From an uncultured Bacteroidia bacterium (lineage in GTDB: Bacteria > Bacteroidota > Bacteroidia > Bacteroidales > ML635J-15): 64,000 bases of DNA. The DNA lies in contig CADCCZ010000002.1 of assembly GCA_902800045.1 (NCBI GenBank), positions 124,001-188,000 of the forward strand, written 5' to 3'. The translations under genes were made by a program, and so were the position numbers. Under the pieces are notes generated by a model that saw only the letters and a program-made list of their open reading frames with translations, did not search any database and was not told the DNA's origin. Positions 24,033 through 32,755 of the stretch are shown one piece after another; position 1 is the first letter of the stretch, and each line of letters begins with the position of its first letter.

Positions 24033-26375
24033 ATGAAGTTTAGGTATATATTACTGATTATCAATATATTTATCACCACTATTGCATTCGGACAGAAGTT
24101 TACAATAAGTGGCTATGTGCAGGATTCGGCAAGCGGTGAGAAGCTTTTCGGAGCAAATGTGTATGATACGCGCTCGCATTTGGGCGTGGCAACCAACGAA
24201 TACGGATTTTTCAGCCTTACGCTTCCGCAGGACAGTGTGAGCCTTGTGGTTTCGTACATCGGTTACGGTGCGTACAGCCACAATTTCTATATCGACCAGG
24301 ACATTCGCATAAACATAAAGCTCAACTCCGCCAATATGCTCAGCGAGGTTGTCATTAGCGAAAGCAAGTCGGACCAGATGGTGAAAGATGTGCAGATGAG
24401 CATTGTGCGTCTGCCAGTGGAACAACTGAAAACCCTGCCTGTATTCATGGGTGAAGCCGATGTCATGAAAACATTACAGCTTATGCCAGGCGTGCAGTCG
24501 GGCAACGAAGGCACAAGTGGCATATATGTGCGCGGTGGCGGTCCCGACCAGAACCTGATTCTGCTCGACGGTGTGCCCGTTTACAACGCCAACCACCTTT
24601 TCGGATTCTTCTCGGTGTTCAATCCCGACGCAATTTCGAGCATCAACCTCATAAAAGGCGGATTCCCAGCTCAATACAGCGGACGATTGTCGTCGGTAAT
24701 CGACATTAGGTTAAAAGAAGGCAACGACAAGAAGTACGGTGGTGAATTTTCAATCGGCACAATCGCAGCCAAGGTTATGGTGGAAGGTCCAATCTGGAAA
24801 GACCACACATCGTTCATTTTCAGTGCAAGGCGCACCTATATAGATGTACTTGCAGCTCCTGTCATCGCATTGATAAACAAATATTCTGGCAATAGCGAAA
24901 AACTGAAGGCTGGCTATTATTTCTACGATGCAAACCTAAAATTGAATCACAAGTTCAGCGACAAGGACAGGCTTTTCCTGAGCGGATACTTCGGCCGCGA
25001 CAAGGCATACATTAAAAATGAAGAGGAGTATTTATACTACGACACCCTGTATAACGACAAATCCAACATGGGTCTGTACTGGGGCAACATCACCACTTCG
25101 ATGCGATGGAACCACGTGTTCAACCAAAAGTTATTCTCCAATGTAACGCTCATATATTCGAACTACAAGTTCGACACCTATATGGAATACGACAACTTGG
25201 CGAACAAGCAGTCGATAGAAAAATATTCGTTCGACTATTTCTCGGGCATCAACGACTACGGCGCAAAAATCGACCTCAACTACTACCCTGCTTCAAAACA
25301 CGAACTAAAGCTCGGAGCATCAACCACATACCACGTATTCAAACCTGGGGTGTCGGTACTTAAGCAAACAATAGACACAACCGGTCTTGAAACAAAAATG
25401 GGGTCACGCGAAATTTACGGCACCGAGATAAACGTGTATGCATCCGACAACATAACCATAACGGGACGTCTGAAAGCCGACATCGGCATAAATTATTCCG
25501 GCTTCATTGTGAAGAAAAAATACTACCAGTCGGCAGAACCTCGCGTTTCGGCACGATTCCTGATTACCGAAAGCCTGTCGATGAAAGCAGCATACACAAG
25601 GATGGCGCAGTATGTACACTTGCTCACCAACAGCACAATAGGTCTGCCAACCGACCTTTGGCTTCCAACCACCGACACCATACGTCCGCAACGAAGCAAC
25701 CAGGTTGCACTCGGATTCGCCTACAACCTCAAGAACAAGTGGGACTTCAGCATCGAAGGCTTTTTCAAAGACATGAAAGGCCTGATTGAATACAAGGAAG
25801 GTGCAAGTTTCTTCGGTGTGTCAGACAATTGGGAGTCGAAAATCGAAATGGGACGCGGATGGTCGTATGGAGCAGAGCTGCTTGTTCGCAAGACCACAGG
25901 CAAAATCACCGGCTGGATAGGCTATACGCTGTCGTGGGCTTGGAGACAGTTCGACAACCTCAACTTCGGCGAAAAGTTCCCGTACAAGTACGACCGCCGT
26001 CACGACATAGCCATTGCCTTGATTTACAATAAGAGCGAAAACTTCGATTTCGGTATGACATGGGTATTCGGCACAGGCAACGCCGTTACACTTGCCTATG
26101 GTCGATACTTGGGGCTTGATGGCAGAGAGATTGGTGAATACGGCGGACGAAATTCGTTCAGGGCACCAGCATACCACCGTTTGGACTTTAACTTTAACTT
26201 CAAGAAACGAAACAAGCTGGGCGAAAGAATCTGGAGCCTTGGCGTTTACAATGCCTACTGCCGCCAGAATCCGTTCTACTTATATTTCGGCTACGATAAC
26301 CACGATAACAGATGTCTGAAACAGATAAGCCTGTTCCCGATTATGCCGTCGATAAAATTCTCACAAACATTCTAA
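24033..26375 (+). CDS. TonB-dependent receptor with regulatory-like N domain
   Basis: 780 aa. The signal peptide (MKFRYILLIINIFITTIAFGQ) is followed by a carboxypeptidase-regulatory-like domain (ISGYVQDSASGEKLFGANVY ... TNEYGFFSLTLP, residues about 23-105), then a plug domain (VMKTLQLMPGVQSGNEG, IYVRGGGPDQNLILLDGVPV) and a 22-strand-type barrel ending in the aromatic-terminated SIKFSQTF. It lacks the SusC-type features and length (about 1000 aa) and is not followed by a SusD. Instead a DUF4249 lipoprotein follows after 12 bases, a pairing seen repeatedly in Bacteroidetes. Probably imports a metal complex, peptide or other small ligand; the substrate is not visible. Confidence 0.9.
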   Translation: MKFRYILLIINIFITTIAFGQKFTISGYVQDSASGEKLFGANVYDTRSHLGVATNEYGFFSLTLPQDSVSLVVSYIGYGAYSHNFYIDQDIRINIKLNSANMLSEVVISESKSDQMVKDVQMSIVRLPVEQLKTLPVFMGEADVMKTLQLMPGVQSGNEGTSGIYVRGGGPDQNLILLDGVPVYNANHLFGFFSVFNPDAISSINLIKGGFPAQYSGRLSSVIDIRLKEGNDKKYGGEFSIGTIAAKVMVEGPIWKDHTSFIFSARRTYIDVLAAPVIALINKYSGNSEKLKAGYYFYDANLKLNHKFSDKDRLFLSGYFGRDKAYIKNEEEYLYYDTLYNDKSNMGLYWGNITTSMRWNHVFNQKLFSNVTLIYSNYKFDTYMEYDNLANKQSIEKYSFDYFSGINDYGAKIDLNYYPASKHELKLGASTTYHVFKPGVSVLKQTIDTTGLETKMGSREIYGTEINVYASDNITITGRLKADIGINYSGFIVKKKYYQSAEPRVSARFLITESLSMKAAYTRMAQYVHLLTNSTIGLPTDLWLPTTDTIRPQRSNQVALGFAYNLKNKWDFSIEGFFKDMKGLIEYKEGASFFGVSDNWESKIEMGRGWSYGAELLVRKTTGKITGWIGYTLSWAWRQFDNLNFGEKFPYKYDRRHDIAIALIYNKSENFDFGMTWVFGTGNAVTLAYGRYLGLDGREIGEYGGRNSFRAPAYHRLDFNFNFKKRNKLGERIWSLGVYNAYCRQNPFYLYFGYDNHDNRCLKQISLFPIMPSIKFSQTF

Positions 26376-26387
26376 AACAGGAAAGAC

Positions 26388-27461
26388 ATGAAAAAGCTGA
26401 TATATATAATAATAGCCTCAACATTGGCACTCGCAGCCTGCGAAAAGACTCTTGATTTTCCTTTTGAATACAAGCAGCCTAAGTTAGTTCTCAATTGCGT
26501 ACTTTCAAACACAAGCGAAATAGAATTTACCGTAGGCCGAAGCATGCATATTCTTGATACAAAAGAAATTGTTATGATTCCCGATGCCGATGTGATAATA
26601 TTCGAGGACGACAAGCCATTGCAGGTCGTGCCAGTATCGGAAAGCAATGGAGTTTACCACGTATCATATATCCCCAAGGTTGGACATACTTACAAGTTTC
26701 AGGTTTCCAAGGACAAGTTCGAGACAATAGAGGCCGAAGTAAAAATGACAGCACCCACTGTCATAAACAGCCTCAGCGGAAAACAGAAATCCAACGACGA
26801 CGGCTACTACTATGGCGATGAATTTGATGTCAGCCTCAACTTCAGCGACATTCCCAACGACGAAAACTATTACATGGTATATGTGACAAGCGATTTCCCT
26901 GAGGAGATGAAGGAGTATTTTGCCGAAAACTACATGTACTCCGTTGAAGACTTGTTCGACAATAACTATACTCTCAATCTTGAATGTAACGACATGTCGG
27001 TTAGCTCGGGCTACGGAGGAACTTTGCTCTACTTGTCCGATGAAATAATGGGCAATGGAAATTATACCATAAAATTTTCCGCACAGGACTATCGCGACAT
27101 ACGAGGCATTTTCTATGGGTTTATGTACGAGGACGATTACTATTATAAAGATGGAGAAGAAGGTGAAAACGAAGGTGGAGATGAAGGAGATGGCGACGAC
27201 ACCAACATCGAAGATCTTCCTTTCTATCGCGAATACGAGTATAGCCTTATTGTTCATCTTAGGTCGATTAGCAAAGACTACTATCAATACCAGAAATCCT
27301 ACGATTTATACGTTGAAAACGACGGCAATCCATTTGCCGAGCCAACCCTTGTGAAAACCAACATAAAGAACGGTCTTGGAATTCTTGGCGCAAGCGGCGA
27401 AATCTCCGATACAATTAGGTTTACAATAAAGAATCCGTATCTGGAAGAGGAGGAGGAATGA
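26388..27461 (+). CDS. DUF4249 family lipoprotein
   Basis: 357 aa. Lipoprotein signal MKKLIYIIIASTLALAAC with lipobox LAAC. Residues 30-130 (PKLVLNCVLSNTSEIEFTVG, IPDADVIIFEDD, YHVSYIPKVGHTYKFQVS) match the DUF4249 pattern of surface lipoproteins partnered with TonB-dependent receptors. A low-complexity acidic and Gly stretch (GEEGENEGGDEGDGDD) near residue 260 probably loops out of the fold. It is co-transcribed with the receptor (12-base gap) and likely acts as its surface partner. Confidence 0.82.
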   Translation: MKKLIYIIIASTLALAACEKTLDFPFEYKQPKLVLNCVLSNTSEIEFTVGRSMHILDTKEIVMIPDADVIIFEDDKPLQVVPVSESNGVYHVSYIPKVGHTYKFQVSKDKFETIEAEVKMTAPTVINSLSGKQKSNDDGYYYGDEFDVSLNFSDIPNDENYYMVYVTSDFPEEMKEYFAENYMYSVEDLFDNNYTLNLECNDMSVSSGYGGTLLYLSDEIMGNGNYTIKFSAQDYRDIRGIFYGFMYEDDYYYKDGEEGENEGGDEGDGDDTNIEDLPFYREYEYSLIVHLRSISKDYYQYQKSYDLYVENDGNPFAEPTLVKTNIKNGLGILGASGEISDTIRFTIKNPYLEEEEE

Positions 27462-27775
27462 TTTTGGGGGGATTCGAGGATTTGATGATTTGATTGATTC
27501 GATGATTTGTAGCGGCGCGATGCTTCGCGCCGGAATAATAATTGTCTAATATATTACATATCAACAATTTACAAAATCATCATTTTTTGATGATTATTTT
27601 TTGACGAATAAAAAGCATTATTAAATCATTGAATATCAAACCAAAGAAAAGCAAAATTTAGTATTTAAATACGCTTTTTAAACGTATTATCATAATTTTA
27701 TGAAATACAAAACTTACACATCTGCATATTTCTATTTTTTTGTAAATTCGCACCCATAAACGAAACATAAAGACA
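27462..27775. other. Intergenic region with tandem words and a GC hairpin
   Basis: This 314-base gap has no gene. From about 27473 to 27510 it repeats variants of GATTTGATGATTTGATTGATTC in tandem. A perfect GC-rich hairpin follows at 27513-27532 (8-bp arms, loop TGCT). Further on it is AT-rich, with a weak promoter-like TAAATTCG at 27743-27750 before guaA. The tandem word resembles one at 55558-55595. Confidence 0.7.
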
Positions 27776-29305
27776 ATGACAGAAAAAATCATCATCCTCG
27801 ACTTTGGTTCACAATATACTCAGTTGATAGCCAGACGAGTACGCGAACTTAACACCTATTGCGAAATACATCCCTACAACAAGATTCCAGCATTGGACGA
27901 ATCGGTAAAGGGCGTAATTTTGAGCGGAAGCCCCTATTCGGTACGCGACGAAAAAGCCCTCAAGCCCGACTTATCCAACATAAAAGGCAAAATGCCGCTT
28001 CTCGGCGTTTGCTACGGTGCACAGTACCTTGCTCATTTCTACGGTGGCGAAGTAGCTCCGTCGAACTCACGCGAATACGGCCGTGCAAACCTCAACTTCG
28101 TCAACGCAAACGACGTGCTTATGAAGGATGTTCCCTCAAATTCGCAGGTGTGGATGTCGCATGGTGATACAATAAAGCAAATTCCTGAAAATTACGAAAT
28201 TATAGCTTCAACAGCCGACGTAAAGGTCGCAGCCTACAAAATCGGTGGCGAGCAGACCTGGGGCATACAGTTCCATCCCGAAGTTTACCACTCGACCGAC
28301 GGCAAGACCTTGCTGAAGAATTTCGTAGTAGGCATTTGCGGTTGCTCGCAGTCGTGGACTCCCGATTCGTTTGTCGAAACGACAATCAAGGAACTTCGCG
28401 AAAAAATCGGTAGCGACAAGGTTGTTCTTGGTCTTTCGGGCGGTGTTGACAGTTCGGTTGCTGCAGTATTGCTCAACAAGGCTATCGGCAGCCAGCTCAC
28501 CTGTATTTTCGTTGACAACGGATTGCTTCGCAAGAACGAATTCTCGTCGGTGCTCGAATCGTACCGCGGAATGGGACTTAATGTTATCGGCGTCGATGCA
28601 AAGCAGGACTTCTACCGTGAACTTGCAGGCGTAACCGAACCAGAACGCAAGCGCAAGATTATCGGACGCCTCTTCATCGAGACTTTCGACCGCGAAGCAA
28701 GCAAGATTAAGGACGTGAAGTGGCTTGCACAAGGCACCATCTACCCCGATGTTATTGAGTCAGCTGGCGTACTTGGTCCGGCAGCAACAATCAAGTCGCA
28801 CCACAACGTAGGCGGTTTGCCCGAAAAGATGAACCTGAAGATAGTAGAGCCGTTGCGTCTGCTCTTCAAGGACGAGGTTCGCCGTGTAGGTAAGGCGTTG
28901 AATGTCAGCCAGAACATACTTGGTCGTCATCCTTTCCCGGGACCGGGACTTGCAATCCGCATAATCGGCGACATCACCGCTAAAAAGGTTGAAATCTTGC
29001 AGAATGTTGACGATATTTTCATCCAGGGACTTCGCGAAGACGGACTTTACGACCAGATTTGGCAGGCAGGAGCAATATTGCTTCCTGTGCAGTCGGTTGG
29101 CGTTATGGGCGACGAACGCACCTACGAGAATGTAGTGGCTCTCCGTGCAGTACACTCCACCGACGGTATGACCGCCGACTGGGTTCACCTGCCATACGAG
29201 TTTCTTGCAAAGATTTCAAACAAGATAATAAACAAGGTGAAAGGCGTTAACAGAGTTGTGTATGACATCAGCTCGAAGCCACCTGCAACAATTGAATGGG
29301 AATAA
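27776..29305 (+). CDS. guaA: GMP synthase (glutamine-hydrolysing)
   Basis: 509 aa. Converts XMP to GMP using glutamine and ATP. The class I amidotransferase domain shows [18 protein letters not shown] at the start, the nucleophile in [14 protein letters not shown] (Cys79) and the His-Glu pair in FHPEVYHS near residue 167. The ATP pyrophosphatase domain has the P-loop LSGGVDSS near residue 220, and the C-terminal dimerisation domain ends in the canonical KPPATIEWE. Length is normal. xseB follows after 4 bases, so the two are translationally close, though unrelated in pathway. Confidence 0.97.
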   Translation: MTEKIIILDFGSQYTQLIARRVRELNTYCEIHPYNKIPALDESVKGVILSGSPYSVRDEKALKPDLSNIKGKMPLLGVCYGAQYLAHFYGGEVAPSNSREYGRANLNFVNANDVLMKDVPSNSQVWMSHGDTIKQIPENYEIIASTADVKVAAYKIGGEQTWGIQFHPEVYHSTDGKTLLKNFVVGICGCSQSWTPDSFVETTIKELREKIGSDKVVLGLSGGVDSSVAAVLLNKAIGSQLTCIFVDNGLLRKNEFSSVLESYRGMGLNVIGVDAKQDFYRELAGVTEPERKRKIIGRLFIETFDREASKIKDVKWLAQGTIYPDVIESAGVLGPAATIKSHHNVGGLPEKMNLKIVEPLRLLFKDEVRRVGKALNVSQNILGRHPFPGPGLAIRIIGDITAKKVEILQNVDDIFIQGLREDGLYDQIWQAGAILLPVQSVGVMGDERTYENVVALRAVHSTDGMTADWVHLPYEFLAKISNKIINKVKGVNRVVYDISSKPPATIEWE

Positions 29306-29309
29306 GATT

Positions 29310-29522
29310 ATGCCAACGAAACAAAACGAAAACATATCATACGCCGCAGCTCTGGAAGAATTGGAAAAGATTCTTGCCGACATGGAAAGCAACGAGCTCG
29401 ACCTCGACACGCTTAGCGAAAAGGTAAAACGCGCGGCTTTCCTCACGAAATTGTGCAAGACAAAATTGAGAAGCACTACCGAAGAAATCGACAAGATACT
29501 GGAGGACTGGCAGAAGGAATAA
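29310..29522 (+). CDS. xseB: Exodeoxyribonuclease VII small subunit
   Basis: 70 aa from the ATG at 29310, 4 bases after guaA. The family pattern is clear: YAAALEELEKILADMESNEL, LDTLSEKVKRAAFLTKLCKT and KLRSTTEEIDKILED, with the alternating hydrophobics of the small coiled subunit that binds XseA. The length fits (70-80 aa). The large subunit xseA is not in the window. Confidence 0.9.
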   Translation: MPTKQNENISYAAALEELEKILADMESNELDLDTLSEKVKRAAFLTKLCKTKLRSTTEEIDKILEDWQKE

Positions 29523-29555
29523 ATAATTCAATAATTTGATAATTAAAAGATTCGA

Positions 29556-30269
29556 ATGGCTGTACGATTTAAAATATTACTACGAACAATTTGCCTGACG
29601 ATGACGATAGCTATGGCAACAATCGCATCGGCACAGCATGTGCGACCATCAACCACAGTACTTGACAAGGATAAATATGCAGGTCCAACAAAATGGTCGT
29701 GCATCGACAAGCACTACGGATACTATTTTCTAAGCTACGCCATGCCCATTCCTATCGAAAAGAATAATATCGAGAAAGAAGGCTTGTCGGGCAAATTCCG
29801 TGTAGGATACATGTACCGCTACAAGATCGCAAAACCTTTCGATATTGGCGTCCAGCTAAACTACTTGCGCCAAAGCACTGGAATTGACCCGACATTATTC
29901 GGAACAATGTCAAAAATTTCTGTGATAGAACATTCCATTGAATGTGGGGCTTTTATGCGCTTCAACTTTGGCAAGAGCGACTTCCGTCACCTTGGCTGGC
30001 ACATCGACTTGGGAGCAGACTACAGCTACGACTTTGCTTTTTTAAACAAATATATCAGCTTCTACGATAACCCATCCAGACATAGCAAGATAAAAAGAAA
30101 AGATCGTATCAAGGATGCAAAATACCGCCACGACTACGGAATCTTTATGCGTATAGGATGGAATTACATCGCATTTACCTGCGAATACAACTTCGGCGAT
30201 TGGAATGCATACGGTTACGGACGTTCTCCTCTTATGCTGGGACTGCAAATAAATATGTACACAAGGTAA
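29556..30269 (+). CDS. Predicted outer-membrane beta-barrel protein
   Basis: 237 aa. A signal peptide (hydrophobic core then TIASAQ) precedes alternating strands (GLSGKFRVGYMYRYKIAKPF, DIGVQLNYLRQSTGI, IECGAFMRFNFGKS, WHIDLGADYSYDFAF, WNYIAFTCEYNFGDW) and ends LMLGLQINMYTR. The strand count and aromatic pattern suggest an 8- to 10-strand outer-membrane barrel. No family is recognised. It is followed closely (3 bases) by the DUF4159 gene. Confidence 0.65.
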   Translation: MAVRFKILLRTICLTMTIAMATIASAQHVRPSTTVLDKDKYAGPTKWSCIDKHYGYYFLSYAMPIPIEKNNIEKEGLSGKFRVGYMYRYKIAKPFDIGVQLNYLRQSTGIDPTLFGTMSKISVIEHSIECGAFMRFNFGKSDFRHLGWHIDLGADYSYDFAFLNKYISFYDNPSRHSKIKRKDRIKDAKYRHDYGIFMRIGWNYIAFTCEYNFGDWNAYGYGRSPLMLGLQINMYTR

Positions 30270-30272
30270 GAC

Positions 30273-30920
30273 ATGCGTAAATTAGTCATAATATTAGTAT
30301 TAACAGCAATTTCTGCTGCTTCTTTCGGGCAGATAAGGATAGCCCTCGGCAAGTACAACGGTGGCGGCGACTGGTACGCCAACCCCACTTCGTTGCCTAA
30401 CCTCATCAAGTTCTGCAACGAGAACCTCGGCACCAATATCGACCCCGAACCTGCAACTGTTGAGTTCGGCAGTACCGACCTGTTCAACTATCCATTTGTA
30501 CACATTACCGGTCACGGCAATATCATTCTCAGCGACTTCGAAGTCGAGAATCTTCGCAACTACCTCATTGGAGGCGGTTTCCTCCACATCGACGACAACT
30601 ACGGCCTCGATGCCTACGTCCGCGACCAGATGAAAAAGGTATTTCCCGAACTCGAATTCGTGGAACTTCCCTACACTCACGAGATTTACCATCAGAAATA
30701 CGATTTTCCAAACGGTCTGCCAAAAGTCCACGAACACGACAACAAGCCACCACAGGGATTCGGCATAATTTATCAGGGGCGCCTTGTTGTTTTCTATAGT
30801 TACGAGTGCGACCTCGGCGACGGCTGGGAATCGCAGTCGGTTCACCACGATTCGGAGGAAATCCGCACAAAAGCACTAAAAATGGGTGCCAATATAATTA
30901 ACTATGTATTTGAGAACTAA
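30273..30920 (+). CDS. DUF4159 domain-containing exported protein
   Basis: 215 aa with signal peptide (MRKLVIILVLTAISAASFGQ). The mature part fits the DUF4159 pattern: RIALGKYNGGGDWYANPTSL, YPFVHITGHGNIILSDFEVE, NYLIGGGFLHIDDNYGLDAY and GLPKVHEHDNKPPQGFGI. The family folds like a class I glutamine amidotransferase without a known reaction and is typical in Bacteroidetes and Planctomycetes near MoxR/von Willebrand gene sets, none of which is present here. It lies in a run of exported proteins downstream of guaA-xseB. Confidence 0.85.
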   Translation: MRKLVIILVLTAISAASFGQIRIALGKYNGGGDWYANPTSLPNLIKFCNENLGTNIDPEPATVEFGSTDLFNYPFVHITGHGNIILSDFEVENLRNYLIGGGFLHIDDNYGLDAYVRDQMKKVFPELEFVELPYTHEIYHQKYDFPNGLPKVHEHDNKPPQGFGIIYQGRLVVFYSYECDLGDGWESQSVHHDSEEIRTKALKMGANIINYVFEN

Positions 30921-30935
30921 TAAAAAAATATAAAT

Positions 30936-31373
30936 ATGAGAAAACTTTTAATTATTATCGCATTGCTATCAGCAACAGTATACTGCAATGCACAAAAGTA
31001 TTCAACAGCAACAGTAAAGAACATAACCAATAGTTTCATCGCAACGCTTTTGAGCGGCGATTTGCAAGGCACTTTGGAGTTTTTTGACCCTGGCTACGTA
31101 GCTGATCAGCACGACAGTTTCCTAGAAGGACGCACAGAGCAGTTTATTGCAGAATTTCTGGCAGGAAGCTACAAGAAAGGTTACTACTTCATAACACCGG
31201 AACTCAGCAGAATCAAGTCGATGAAGGTTAAAAAAACTTGCTGCGACCTTGAGAAAGATGAAATCTACGCCAATGTAGAGATTCTTATGGACTATGGCGT
31301 AAAATACACCGTCCGCCTCGAAATGCGAATCACCGAATATGGTGATATGCGCTTCATCGGTGCTGTGGGATAA
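30936..31373 (+). CDS. Small exported protein, NTF2-like pattern
   Basis: 145 aa with signal peptide (MRKLLIIIALLSATVYCNAQ). The mature sequence (KNITNSFIATLLSGDLQGTL then EFFDPGYVADQHD ... YANVEILMDYGVKYTVRLEM) resembles the cone-shaped NTF2/SnoaL-like fold in strand order, but no family is firmly recognised. It lies 15 bases downstream of the DUF4159 gene and ahead of a strong terminator, so it probably ends the operon. Confidence 0.6.
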   Translation: MRKLLIIIALLSATVYCNAQKYSTATVKNITNSFIATLLSGDLQGTLEFFDPGYVADQHDSFLEGRTEQFIAEFLAGSYKKGYYFITPELSRIKSMKVKKTCCDLEKDEIYANVEILMDYGVKYTVRLEMRITEYGDMRFIGAVG

Positions 31374-31391
31374 GAAATTTACGATTACCTC

Positions 31392-31419
31392 GTATCGACA
31401 CAATGCAATGTGCCGATAC
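31392..31419. repeat. Hairpin repeat between two genes
   Basis: GTATCGACACA and its near-complement TGTGCCGATAC (one mismatch) form an 11-bp-arm palindrome, with loop ATGCAA. It is like the hairpins at 16458, 27513 and 54764 in layout but has different arms. It precedes the terminator by about 20 bases and is not itself followed by T residues. Confidence 0.6.
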
Positions 31420-31442
31420 AATAATAATTGATTCACGATTTC

Positions 31443-31470
31443 AGATTGGAGATTTTCTCCAATCTTTTTT
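31443..31470 (+). terminator. Intrinsic terminator after 31373
   Basis: A perfect 10-bp stem (AGATTGGAGA, 31443-31452, with its complement 31456-31465) with loop TTT, followed by a T run to 31470. Confidence 0.85.
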
Positions 31471-31522
31471 GTTTTCAATTAAGGCATAATTTTTGCACTA
31501 TCTTTCGAAAAATAATATTGTC

Positions 31523-31945
31523 ATGAAGCGTTTGATTACATTAATATTTGTTTTTGCAGCATTTGCGATTGCTATGCCAAATGCAGGTTTTTCGCAGGAT
31601 GTCCGCAACTCCAGCTACAGCACAATCGGGCATATCGACAGCGATGGTACCGTCCGCAATTCAAGCTACTCAACAATAGGGCATATCGACAGCGACGGCA
31701 CTATCCGCAACTCAAGCTATTCGGCCATTGGTCATATCGACAATGACGGAACTATCCGCAATTCCAGCTACAGCGCTATTGGGCATATCGACAAGGACGG
31801 CACTGTCCGCAACTCAAGCTACAGCGCTATTGGGCATATCGACAGTGATGGAACTATCCGCAATGCAAGCTACTCAACCATAGGTCATGCCAAAGGCATA
31901 AAACGCGAATGGGCTGCTGTGTGGTTCTTTTTCGACTTCTTTTAA
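31523..31945 (+). CDS. Beta-flower repeat protein (six 17-residue repeats)
   Basis: 140 aa from the ATG at 31523 (MKRLITLIFVFAAFAIAMPNAGFSQ signal peptide). The mature protein is six tandem repeats of 17 residues (form VRNSSYSTIGHIDSDGT), encoded by 51-base DNA repeats at 31601, 31652, 31703, 31754, 31805 and 31856. It ends with AKGIKREWAAVWFFFDFF, the aromatic tail typical of Bacteroidetes 5-fold beta-flower proteins. The repeats should close into a symmetric ring of beta strands. The function of the family is unknown. The repeated His-Asp/Ser-Asp positions could bind a ligand or metal, but that is inference. Confidence 0.82.
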   Translation: MKRLITLIFVFAAFAIAMPNAGFSQDVRNSSYSTIGHIDSDGTVRNSSYSTIGHIDSDGTIRNSSYSAIGHIDNDGTIRNSSYSAIGHIDKDGTVRNSSYSAIGHIDSDGTIRNASYSTIGHAKGIKREWAAVWFFFDFF

Positions 31946-32066
31946 AGTTCACACCTAATTAGCTTTAACAAACTATTTTCAAAAAAGGCCTTCTCGGAAA
32001 AGGAAGTTTTTTGTGGGTTGGCTAATAAAAAATCATCTTCGTTCACAATACTATCGGGATTTTTCT

Positions 32067-32074
32067 TATTTTTG
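32067..32074 (+). promoter_or_regulatory. Promoter -7 box for the SHOCT protein
   Basis: TATTTTTG is an exact TAnnTTTG box 24 bases before the ATG at 32099. No clear -33 box. Confidence 0.45.
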
Positions 32075-32098
32075 TCTTCTAAAATTAGAATAGACAAA

Positions 32099-32710
32099 AT
32101 GAGAACATTTTTTGTAATTGCATTTATCGCATTTGGATTATACGCTTCGGCGCAAACCGTTACATATCAAGACATTGTAAACCATGTATCGGCTAAGGAT
32201 CTTACCGGCAAGAAGGCTGGCGACAACATAACAGCATACACAGCTTCGGACGGCATTACCTACAAAGTCGGCTCCACAATTACATACGGATACCCGACCA
32301 ATGGCAAATACTATTTGTATTTCAGGGATGTAACATCAAGTGTTTTGGGAACGCTTGCCGAAGACGAAAACACATCTGCTGCTCAAACCGCAGTAAACCA
32401 AGAAATTTACGAACGTGTCGAAAACAGAAGCGGCGGTGTTGCTACAATAAAGAAAATACAATGCGTACCTATCGATCCGTTCAACAAAAAAACTAGCGGA
32501 TGCAAGATATACCTCGTACTGAACAGGGGTGGAATCGCCTGCACAAACTTCGAAGAGGCAATTGCTGTTGGCGAAGTTCAGACAAAAATGAACGACTCGG
32601 ACGCAGCAATCAATGAACTAAAGAAGTGGAAGGAAAAACTCGACCTCCAGATTATCACGCAGGAAGAGTACGATGCAAAGAAAAAAGAACTAATGCAGTA
32701 TATCAAGTAA
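32099..32710 (+). CDS. Exported protein with C-terminal SHOCT-like helix
   Basis: 203 aa from the ATG at 32099; 27 upstream in-frame codons overlap the promoter and lack coding character. The signal peptide ends YASAQ. The C terminus (INELKKWKEKLDLQIITQEE then YDAKKKELMQYIK) matches the short helical SHOCT motif that links oligomeric parts in many small bacterial proteins. The middle (ITYKVGSTITYGYPTNGKYY and KKIQCVPIDPFNKKTSGCKI with two Cys) is not recognised. The gene stands alone before ahcY. Confidence 0.68.
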   Translation: MRTFFVIAFIAFGLYASAQTVTYQDIVNHVSAKDLTGKKAGDNITAYTASDGITYKVGSTITYGYPTNGKYYLYFRDVTSSVLGTLAEDENTSAAQTAVNQEIYERVENRSGGVATIKKIQCVPIDPFNKKTSGCKIYLVLNRGGIACTNFEEAIAVGEVQTKMNDSDAAINELKKWKEKLDLQIITQEEYDAKKKELMQYIK

Positions 32711-32755
32711 TCCTTTAAATATTAGAATAATTCATATAGACAAAAAAATATAACA

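Noticed and set aside
31601..31906. 51-base direct repeats considered as a CRISPR or minisatellite
   Set aside because: Repeats are contiguous without spacers, keep one reading frame and encode a protein with signal peptide and family-typical tail.
32711..32755. SAH riboswitch upstream of ahcY
   Set aside because: The 45-base gap is AT-rich and too short to fold an SAH aptamer.
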